Shown here piece after piece: positions 1-4,980 of a DNA stretch of 5,594 nucleotides. Under the pieces are notes generated by a model. The model saw nothing but the letters and a program-made list of their open reading frames with translations, did no database searches and was not told the origin of the DNA. Position 1 is the stretch's first letter; the number at the start of each line of letters is the position of its first letter. The position numbers and the translations under genes are program-made. Source of the DNA: JADFNO01 sp965369945 (GTDB taxonomy: Bacteria; Planctomycetota; Phycisphaerae; Phycisphaerales; SM1A02); contig CBDUST010000293.1 in the NCBI GenBank assembly GCA_965369945.1, forward strand, positions 1 to 5,594, written 5' to 3'.

Positions 1-43
1 CCGGGCGACGCGGACCTGCAAAAGAGAGAGCAAGAGTATTGTC

Positions 44-62
44 CACGGCTGTTGATGCCGTG
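44..62. other. Inverted repeat in the leader of the PEP-CTERM gene
   Basis: CACGGC (44-49) and GCCGTG (57-62) form a perfect 6-bp inverted repeat around a 7-base loop, about 55 bases before the chosen start codon. It could be a small leader hairpin or an operator for the gene that follows. No good -35/-10 pair was seen next to it, so its role is unknown. Confidence 0.3.
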
Positions 63-116
63 AATCACGAGAGGCTGCCGGTCCCGCACAAGGAAAGAAA
101 AAGGAGGTCGAGTCCG

Positions 117-713
117 ATGAGAAAGACACTCGTATTGGCTGTCGTGGCTTCCGCCACAGCGACACTGTGGGTCGGCGAGGCGCAGGGAGGCCTTATCCTG
201 ACCGTTGACATCCTCACCGCGGATGAGTTCAAGTTCACACTTGGGGGCACGTTCGATGCTGATGTCATCGGCGATCAGAGGCAGTGGTTGGCCGTCAAGA
301 ACGACTGGACCAACAACTTCGGTGTGAACACGGACTGGCTTGACGATTCACTGGGCTTCGGCCTTATAGATGACGCCGCCTGGACGGTGGTCGAAAGCAG
401 CGTACTGATCGACGGACTCGTCCCCACCCAAAGCATCGTCGCTGCAAGCGGAGAGACATGGGGAGACGCGATCTACTGGAGCCATTCCGGTGGCGATATC
501 CTCGCTGGAATGACCGTCAGTGGCAGCGTGCATGTGCAAGGAGTCGGCCTCTTCGACGATTCGATCACGAACCTCGAATTGCTCTCTGGCTTCGATAATG
601 GGTTCGAGGACTGGGTTCGTCTGGAAGCGAAAGCCGTCCCGGCACCAGGTGCACTGGCCCTGTTGGCACTGGGCGCTGTGGGCGTTCGACGCAAGCGCAA
701 GCGAGCAGCGTAG
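117..713 (+). CDS. PEP-CTERM sorting domain protein, secreted, function unknown
   Basis: A 198-residue exported protein. The start at 117 is chosen because AAGGAGG (101-107) lies 9 bases upstream and a signal peptide begins at once: a basic MRK, then a hydrophobic stretch to about residue 22, with likely cleavage near GEAQG. Starting at the TTG at 39 would put 26 charged residues before the signal peptide. The middle (about 25-170) is rich in Gly, Asp and Trp and is probably a beta-rich extracellular domain; I recognise no catalytic motif. The last 25 residues (174-198) are a PEP-CTERM tail: a VPAPGA motif, a hydrophobic Leu/Ala helix, then the basic cluster RRKRKR. In known PEP-CTERM systems this tail is cut by an exosortase and the protein goes to the envelope or the extracellular matrix. 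The VPAPGA form is common in planctomycetes. No exosortase gene is visible nearby. Confidence 0.85.
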   Translation: MRKTLVLAVVASATATLWVGEAQGGLILTVDILTADEFKFTLGGTFDADVIGDQRQWLAVKNDWTNNFGVNTDWLDDSLGFGLIDDAAWTVVESSVLIDGLVPTQSIVAASGETWGDAIYWSHSGGDILAGMTVSGSVHVQGVGLFDDSITNLELLSGFDNGFEDWVRLEAKAVPAPGALALLALGAVGVRRKRKRAA

Positions 714-740
714 GGACCGACTGAAACTGTTGACACACGC

Positions 741-777
741 AAGAGCCACTCGTCGGTTCGCTCGACAATGGCTTTTT
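741..777 (+). terminator. Possible intrinsic terminator after the PEP-CTERM gene
   Basis: AAGAGCCA (741-748) can pair with TGGCTTTT (769-776), with one G-U pair, and GTCG/CGAC can extend the stem inside. The 3' arm runs into a TTTTT tract (773-777). It lies 28 bases after the stop codon, which is where a terminator would be expected. The stem is interrupted and moderately GC-rich, so efficiency is uncertain. Confidence 0.45.
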
Positions 778-1139
778 GCTGCGCCAATGAACACGCGAGC
801 ACTGTTCAGAGATACACCCCAACGGCACCACCAGCTCGCTACAGAATCCCATCACCACGTCCATGATTCGGGGAGTAGCCGCTGAAACCCAGCACGACAT
901 TGCCCGCCACCACGGCGTGCCTTTTCGTGTCGTGGCATTCTTGCCGAGGACTTGACAAGTGGTACGCCGAGCATGGCCATGGATGGCCGTTTCGACGTAG
1001 AGGCTGACAGGTGTGATAACCACGATACCGCGACTTGGAGGCCGCAAGCCCGGTTTTCCGAGGTCGGCTCTGCGGTATCAGGAACCGGCCCCAGTGCAAA
1101 TGCGTACGTCCCGGTATCTACCTTGCAGCAGGCGATTTA
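778..1139. other. Intergenic stretch with no supported gene
   Basis: About 360 bases without a convincing gene. Short open frames on both strands (for example 952-1143 on plus and 839-1099 on minus) lack Shine-Dalgarno sites, show no recognisable protein motifs and overlap one another. One near-palindrome is present (GGCCAT 975-980, ATGGCC 983-988), but its 2-base loop is too tight for a normal RNA hairpin. The stretch may be decayed sequence, an unrecognised RNA or simply a long spacer. Confidence 0.4.
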
Positions 1140-1168
1140 TTGACTTTGGGGCCTCTGTGGGTTAGTTT
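1140..1168 (+). promoter_or_regulatory. Possible sigma70-type promoter for the HEAT-repeat gene
   Basis: TTGACT (1140-1145) matches the -35 consensus at five of six positions. It is followed after 17 bases by TAGTTT (1163-1168), a weak -10 with three of six matches. Just downstream, TTCGAG (1167-1172)/CTCGAA (1188-1193) and GGCTT (1172-1176)/AAGCC (1192-1196) are two mutually exclusive inverted repeats that could act as an operator or leader hairpins. The leader to the start codon would be about 100 bases. Confidence 0.3.
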
Positions 1169-1272
1169 CGAGGCTTGGTGGGAGTTGCTCGAAGCCCACG
1201 CCCGTCAGCGCTTGCTGGCCTCGGTGCGTGGTGGCTGAAACGGACGAATCTTCAGATCAGGAGCTGACTTAG

Positions 1273-3414
1273 ATGATGATTGCTGCGCGTTTTCACAGCG
1301 CCCTCTTGGTCCTCGTCGTCGCCTTGGCGATGGCCGGGCAGACCTACGGCCAATCCGACCCGGCGGAACTGTTCGACGACTTCATTCACTACACGCTGAT
1401 CGCCAAGCCCGACCTCGCGGCGGCCAAGGCTGAGCTGCTCTTGGGCCTCGGTCTTACCGATGCGGAGTTGGCCGAGCTGTTGGATGACGATCGAGCCCTC
1501 GTTGAGCGGTTCGATCGCGCCATTCTTTGGGGTCAGAAGAGGACAGAGTTGCAAGACCTGGCCACCGAATTGGATCGCCGTGTCGAGAAGGGCCGGCATG
1601 ATATGGCCCGGAATGCGGAGCGCATTCAAGAGGCCATCGAGATGCTCAAAGGCAATCAACGGGCGAAGATGCTCGCTCGACAGCGTCTGATCGCCGCCGG
1701 CGAATATGCGGTTCCAAAACTGCTCAAGGTGATCACCGACGGACAGGATGAGCGGCTCAAAATCGCAGTCGGTGATGTGCTCGTGAAGATCGGCCGGCAA
1801 TCCGTCACGCCGTTGTGCGAAGCGTTGCCGCATATCGATCAGGCGAGTCGGCGGTTCGTTTGCGATCGGCTGGCGGACCTGGGCTACCCCCATGCAGCGC
1901 CCTACTTGCTTGAGTTGGCAACAGACCAAGCGACGGTTACCGCAACCCGCGAGGCTGCGGATCGTGCATTCCGCCGCATCGGTGGGGGTGGCGGCGATCT
2001 ATCCGTCCTCTATACCGAACTTGGCAAGCAATACTTCAATGAATACGAATCGCTGATTGCATTCCCGGGCGAGGGGACCAACAACATTTGGTCCTACGAC
2101 ACCTTCACCGGGTTGGTGCCCACGGCCGTGCCGACCGAGATTTTCAGTGAAGTCATGGCGATGCGGGTTGCGAGCAAGTCCCTGCGCCTCGACGCCAGCA
2201 ATTCCACCGCATTGAGCCTCTTCGTTGCCTCGAATCTCCGTCGGGAAAATCAGCTTCCACCGGGTGCTGCCGATCCGATCTATGGCGAGAATCGTTACAG
2301 CCCGTCGTTTTATGCGACCGTATACGGCACGGCGATCTGCTTGGATGTGCTGGGTATGGCGATCGACTCCATGGATACTCCGTTGGTGCGCGACGCGATC
2401 GCGGCGCTGACGGATACTACCGGCGGCGCCAACTTGTTTGATGCGGCGTCCGGGCGGCAGCCGCTATTGGAATCGCTGCACTATCCCGATCGGCGCGTGC
2501 ATTATGAAGCAGCGTTGACACTCGGCCGAGCCTTGCCGGATCAGCCCTTCCCCGGTGATCGGAGCGTTGTGCCGGCGCTGGCCTCGGCAGTACGCACCAG
2601 TGGCGCGAGTTATGCTGCGGTGATTGCCGGCGATGAAGAGGATCGCCGTGTTGCGGCCTCGCGCTTGGAGAACATGGGGTTCACGATCGTTGGTACCGGA
2701 CCATCGCTTCGCGGGCTTGAAGTCGAGCTTACACAGTCGGTGGGGGTGGATCTGGTTGTGGTGAAAGTGAGCAACGCGCCAAGCGCGACGCAAACCGTGG
2801 CCGATCTTCGTGTATTCGCCAAGACCGCCGCCGCACCGGTGTTGTTGGTGTGCTCTGCTGTTGACGCAACGACACTCAGGCCGCAGTTCCGCGATGATGT
2901 TCGCAATGAGGTCTTTGTTACTCGCGGGGCTGACGATGCGTTCGCTGCTGCGGTTGACCAGCTTATGCGGCGCGCTTCCGGCGGGCGCATGACCGATGCC
3001 GAAGCCGAGGCCTATGCGATCGAAGCTTTGGCCGCGCTGCGCGACATCGCGATCTCCGGCAACTCGGTGTATGACGTCGTCAATGCGGAGACTTCTTTGT
3101 TGGAAGCGATTGACGGTCGTAGCGGCGGGACTCGGCTCCTTGTCGCTGAGATTCTTGCCTTGATCGATAGCGACCGCGCTCAGCGGAAACTCTTCGATGC
3201 AGCGCTCGCCGCCGACGGGAACGAGCAGATTGAACTCTTCGCCAGCGTCGCCGGCTCGGTCAAGCGATTCGGCGATCGGGCTGAACAGCGGCACATCGCT
3301 GCACTATTGCAAGTTGTGGCCAACTCCAGTGGCGCGACCGCAGAAGCCGCGGCTCAGGTGCATGGGGCGCTCAATCTCCCATCCGATACCGCTGTGAATC
3401 TGATCCCGCAATAA
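1273..3414 (+). CDS. Exported HEAT-repeat protein with a degenerate receiver-like domain
   Basis: A 713-residue protein. AGGAG (1259-1263) lies 9 bases before the ATG. Residues 1-26 form a signal peptide: Arg6, a hydrophobic core at about 9-20, then a polar end near TYGQ, so the protein is probably periplasmic or surface-located. Residues about 60-130 are strongly helical and partly coiled-coil-like. HEAT-type repeats follow at about 131-235, with a further possible repeat at about 396-422. Residues 245-325 look TPR-like. Residues about 446-566 have the alternating beta/alpha pattern of a response-regulator receiver: an acidic patch (Asp454, Glu455) after strand 1 and Ser528 after strand 4. 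Lys498 stands where the phosphorylated Asp would be, and the conserved Lys after strand 5 is not evident. It is probably a protein-interaction scaffold; no enzyme motif is seen. Comparable HEAT proteins of about 700 residues occur in planctomycetes, from memory. It appears to be a single-gene unit. Confidence 0.85.
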   Translation: MMIAARFHSALLVLVVALAMAGQTYGQSDPAELFDDFIHYTLIAKPDLAAAKAELLLGLGLTDAELAELLDDDRALVERFDRAILWGQKRTELQDLATELDRRVEKGRHDMARNAERIQEAIEMLKGNQRAKMLARQRLIAAGEYAVPKLLKVITDGQDERLKIAVGDVLVKIGRQSVTPLCEALPHIDQASRRFVCDRLADLGYPHAAPYLLELATDQATVTATREAADRAFRRIGGGGGDLSVLYTELGKQYFNEYESLIAFPGEGTNNIWSYDTFTGLVPTAVPTEIFSEVMAMRVASKSLRLDASNSTALSLFVASNLRRENQLPPGAADPIYGENRYSPSFYATVYGTAICLDVLGMAIDSMDTPLVRDAIAALTDTTGGANLFDAASGRQPLLESLHYPDRRVHYEAALTLGRALPDQPFPGDRSVVPALASAVRTSGASYAAVIAGDEEDRRVAASRLENMGFTIVGTGPSLRGLEVELTQSVGVDLVVVKVSNAPSATQTVADLRVFAKTAAAPVLLVCSAVDATTLRPQFRDDVRNEVFVTRGADDAFAAAVDQLMRRASGGRMTDAEAEAYAIEALAALRDIAISGNSVYDVVNAETSLLEAIDGRSGGTRLLVAEILALIDSDRAQRKLFDAALAADGNEQIELFASVAGSVKRFGDRAEQRHIAALLQVVANSSGATAEAAAQVHGALNLPSDTAVNLIPQ

Positions 3415-3469
3415 GGTTGTCGCCGCTCAGTCAACGCAGTATTCAACGCCGCTCACCTGAATGGTGTCG

Positions 3470-3498
3470 TTGCCCTTAGGCAGCGCGACTGCTACTGT
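3470..3498 (+). promoter_or_regulatory. Likely sigma70-type promoter of the tRNA-Thr gene
   Basis: TTGCCC (3470-3475) and TACTGT (3493-3498) are separated by exactly 17 bases. The -10 element ends 11 bases before the first tRNA base, giving a very short 5' leader as expected for a tRNA transcript. Both hexamers match the consensus moderately. Confidence 0.5.
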
Positions 3499-3509
3499 TG
3501 GCCGACCAC

Positions 3510-3581
3510 GCCACCCTAGCTCAGTGGTAGAGCGGAGCTTTCGTAAAGCTCAGGTCGCGAGTTCGAATCTCGCGGGTGGCT
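3510..3581 (+). tRNA. tRNA-Thr (anticodon CGT)
   Basis: A complete 72-base cloverleaf that reads ACG codons. The acceptor stem is GCCACCC/GGGTGGC (7 bp). The D arm has a GCTC/GAGC stem with loop AGTGGTA. The anticodon stem is GAGCT/AGCTC with loop TTCGTAA, putting CGT at 3542-3544. The variable loop is AGGTC, and the T arm is GCGAG-TTCGAAT-CTCGC. All stems pair perfectly. The discriminator base is T, and CCA is not encoded, so it would be added after transcription. The gene has its own likely promoter and terminator. Confidence 0.97.
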
Positions 3582-3587
3582 AATCCC

Positions 3588-3621
3588 AAAACCCCGCTGA
3601 TGACTGCGTCAGTGGGGTTTT
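3588..3621 (+). terminator. Intrinsic terminator of the tRNA-Thr gene
   Basis: AAAACCCCGCTGA (3588-3600) pairs along its whole length with TCAGTGGGGTTTT (3609-3621) through one G-U pair, around an 8-base loop. The T run ends the 3' arm, and the A run lets it work to some extent in the other direction too. It starts only 6 bases after the tRNA. Confidence 0.93.
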
Positions 3622-3707
3622 CTTATCGCGTCGCGCCTAGCGAGTGCCGAACAAATAGAGGCGCGCGCCCTATGCGCGCCCTGTTTTGCGCCCCGAATTG
3701 AATGCAA

Positions 3708-3750
3708 GGTGTTAACCAACAGGTCCGAGGTTCGAGTCGGCTAAATGGAG
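3708..3750 (+). pseudogene. 3' half of a tRNA-Asn(GTT), broken
   Basis: From GTT at 3711-3713 to the G at 3750 there are exactly 40 bases, the normal distance from anticodon to discriminator base 73. The parts fall in order: GTTAA (anticodon and 3' loop), CCAAC (anticodon stem 3' arm), AGGTC (variable loop, the same as in the tRNA-Thr upstream), CGAGG, the T loop TTCGAGT, and a GGAG end as in tRNA-Asn. The 5' half is missing: no D arm and no GTTGG partner for CCAAC are present. The T-stem 3' arm reads CGGCT and does not pair with CGAGG, so this is not a working tRNA. It ends one base before the last attC-like site. Confidence 0.5.
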
Positions 3751-3751
3751 C

Positions 3752-3863
3752 TTTCGACGCCGTCGCGAACTTGCCGCGGCGTTTTGGTTTACAGGCTGAC
3801 TCTCGGCGGGCTGGGCGGCAGTGTCGCGCAAAGCCGCGTCTCCGGTTGAGCGATTTGTTAGTC
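3752..3863 (-). repeat. attC-like recombination site behind the TIR gene
   Basis: Read on the minus strand it opens with GACTAACAA, close to the R-double-prime core RYYYAAC plus the usual AA. It continues CGCTCAACCGGAG, shared closely with the second site at 4801-4930. The TIR stop codon TAA lies inside this core, as is usual for cassette genes. On the plus strand CGCGGC (3775-3780) pairs with GCCGCG (3833-3838), and TTTG (3783-3786) pairs with CAAA (3829-3832) past a 2-base bulge, giving the imperfect central hairpin. The far core is unclear: GTCGAAA on minus (3752-3758) sits where GTTRRRY is expected but lacks the second T, and GGCTAAA (plus, 3739-3745) is a weaker alternative boundary. The site may therefore be decayed at that end. 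Confidence 0.6.
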
Positions 3864-4589
3864 AGTATCATGGCCACCCTTGATGAGTCCCGCAATCTCT
3901 GATGCGATCTCTTCAACCGTATGCGTAGCAGTGCTACGAGCCACCTTATCTGCAAGCGATGGACTGTAGTCTTGCACTTCGTTCTTGGAGATGTTGTGCC
4001 AGATCGGCAAAAGTATCTGTTCGCCCGAAACTGACCGAGTAATGATCCCGTCAAGTTCGTAATTGGTCCATCCCTTGTCGATGAATGCGTGCGACAGGAC
4101 GACTAGACCTACACGGCTTTTTGCAAGGCCACGGTCAATCTTTTGACGAAGACTATCGCCGATTCTCAGCTCGAATTCGTCGTACCAGACACGCAAATCT
4201 TCGGCCACCAGTGCGTCGGCAAGAGGTCGAACGATATCTTCTTTGTCCTCAGAAGCATGTGAAATGAAAACGTCGTATTCGCGGGTAGATGCACCTTCGA
4301 GGTTGGGGGGTTCATCTTGAAGAAGGCTTGGTACTGACGACAATGGTGCTTCTTGAAAGGGTGGCAACGCTCCTGGGAGAATGCGGACCGAAGAGCGTAC
4401 CGATCCTCGCAGACCTTGCATGTCAACGACTACATGCCAACGCCCCGACCGTGGGATTTGGAGCTGGACGGGGGATCGTTTTGCCAATCCACCTTGGTAG
4501 CGATGACGGCGACCGTTCCTGTAGCTCTGGAAGTTGGAGCTATCCATAAGCCGGATGTTCGCGCCGTTACCGGAGAGTGTGATCTCCAC
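3858..4589 (-). CDS. DUF1883-TIR domain protein, probable NAD-cleaving immune effector
   Basis: 243 residues from a GTG with GGGAG (4595-4599) 5 bases upstream. Residues 1 to about 71 are a DUF1883 domain, recognised by ANIRLMDSSNF, YRNGRRHRYQGG, SPVQL and WHVVVD. Residues 74-103 are a Pro/Ser-rich linker. Residues 105 to about 237 are a TIR domain: YDVFISHASEDK (105-116), WYDEFELRIGD (135-145), and Trp174 with the YEL glutamate Glu178, the likely catalytic residue, followed by LPIWH (194-198). Bacterial TIR domains of this kind often hydrolyse NAD or make signalling nucleotides in anti-phage defence; DUF1883 is of unknown function and may be the sensor. That role is inferred here. The frame stays open upstream to 4658 and the extra codons match the DUF1883 N terminus, so the true start may lie near 4646. 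The gene appears to be integron cassette cargo, with its stop codon inside attC. Confidence 0.88.
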   Translation of the reverse strand: MEITLSGNGANIRLMDSSNFQSYRNGRRHRYQGGLAKRSPVQLQIPRSGRWHVVVDMQGLRGSVRSSVRILPGALPPFQEAPLSSVPSLLQDEPPNLEGASTREYDVFISHASEDKEDIVRPLADALVAEDLRVWYDEFELRIGDSLRQKIDRGLAKSRVGLVVLSHAFIDKGWTNYELDGIITRSVSGEQILLPIWHNISKNEVQDYSPSLADKVARSTATHTVEEIASEIAGLIKGGHDTD

Positions 4590-4646
4590 GATCTCTCCCG
4601 CAATGCGTTGCCCAAGGTCGTGGTGTACGAACTGTGCACCTGCGAT
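4590..4646 (-). other. Probable N-terminal extension of the TIR gene from an ATC start
   Basis: Nineteen in-frame codons precede the GTG. They include QFVHHDLGQ and AGEIVE, which fit the beginning of DUF1883 proteins, where a Met usually sits just before the QF. No ATG, GTG or TTG occurs in frame between here and the TAG at 4659-4661. The codon at 4644-4646 is ATC, with AGAAGGA ending 7 bases upstream, an ideal spacing for a rare ATC start. That start would give 262 residues. Alternatively a GTG at 4637-4639 was the original start and 2 bases (a CA repeat in GTGCACAG) have put it out of frame. Confidence 0.45.
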
Positions 4647-4659
4647 GGGAAGATCCTTC

Positions 4660-4674
4660 TACTGTCTAACAGTA
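4660..4674. promoter_or_regulatory. 6-3-6 inverted repeat next to the TIR ribosome-binding region
   Basis: TACTGT-CTA-ACAGTA is a perfect 15-base hyphenated palindrome. On the minus strand it lies directly upstream of the AGAAGGA Shine-Dalgarno-like sequence. It could be a dimeric repressor site, or an RNA hairpin that affects translation of the TIR gene. Confidence 0.4.
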
Positions 4675-4685
4675 TTTAGATTGAT

Positions 4686-4700
4686 CCGCATAACATGCGG
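4686..4700. promoter_or_regulatory. Second 6-3-6 inverted repeat upstream of the TIR gene
   Basis: CCGCAT-AAC-ATGCGG is another perfect 15-base hyphenated palindrome. Its centre is 26 bases from the centre of the neighbouring repeat. The arm sequences differ, so one regulator binding both is not implied. A weak minus-strand promoter could overlap it (TTCCGC, 18 bases, TAAATA). Confidence 0.4.
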
Positions 4701-4800
4701 AACGGTGGTCTCCTGTCAGCATAAAACACATCTGGATCGTCCGCCACTCCCCTCCCTAGGCAACAACCTGAACAGCTCGGTGAGCCAAACCTACGGACGC

Positions 4801-4930
4801 CGGGAACATTCATGATAACCAGGCAAGGTTCCCAACCGAATGAAACCTGGAAGAGTCAAATAGCGATTCCGAAGCGAACAACCTCGAAAACCAAACGGCG
4901 AGTGTGCTCCGGTTCATCGTCTTGTTAGGC
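4801..4930 (-). repeat. attC-like recombination site behind the peptidase gene
   Basis: On the minus strand it opens with GCCTAAC (a perfect RYYYAAC, plus GTTAGGC at 4924-4930), then AA and GATGAACCGGAG. GAT[G]AACCGG pairs with CC[T]GGTTATC further on; the extra G in the first arm is the extrahelical base typical of attC. GTT then follows 6 bases later (4805-4807), although the next bases (CCCG) do not fit RRRY. An alternative end is GTTGGGA (minus, 4830-4836), with which CGA, TGAA, CC and GG also pair, with three bulged bases in that arm. The total length is 130 or 101 bases, and both are within the usual attC range. The opening core matches the other site at 19 of 24 positions. Confidence 0.6.
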
Positions 4931-4980
4931 GGTAATCAGGGATGTTGTGATTCATAAGTCGGGTATAAGTGATTTCCTCA

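Noticed and set aside
39..116. An earlier TTG start for the PEP-CTERM protein
   Set aside because: It would add 26 charged residues before a clear signal peptide, and the strong Shine-Dalgarno site lies just upstream of 117.
839..1099. A minus-strand ORF in the intergenic stretch, possibly a decayed gene
   Set aside because: No ribosome-binding site, no recognised domain and unusual composition. It overlaps other open frames on both strands, so it cannot be supported.
1252..1929. A 225-codon minus-strand ORF opposite the HEAT-repeat gene
   Set aside because: It is antisense to a gene with a clear Shine-Dalgarno site, signal peptide and repeats, and shows no recognisable motif; it is a shadow frame in high-GC coding sequence.
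3757..3790. ACGCCG/CGGCGT hairpin followed by TTTTGGTTT, looking like a second terminator after the tRNA-Asn fragment
   Set aside because: The loop is 14 bases and the T tract is interrupted. The same bases pair better as part of the larger attC-like hairpin that ends at 3838.
4784..4790. GCCAAAC on plus (GTTTGGC on minus) as the far end of the second attC
   Set aside because: It differs from GTTRRRY at the first purine and would make the site 147 bases long; the boundaries at 4801 or 4830 give better arm pairing.
4830..4930. The second attC read in the plus orientation
   Set aside because: GTTAGGC on plus is a perfect GTTRRRY, but the adjoining TTGTTAG is the reverse complement of the typical CTAACAA opening, and both flanking genes run on minus, so the minus orientation fits better.
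4914..4955. A 13-codon minus-strand ORF between the peptidase stop and the attC core
   Set aside because: It starts with ATG and ends inside the attC-like site, as cassette ORFs often do, but the nearest GAGGA is about 19 bases upstream and 13 residues give no protein evidence.
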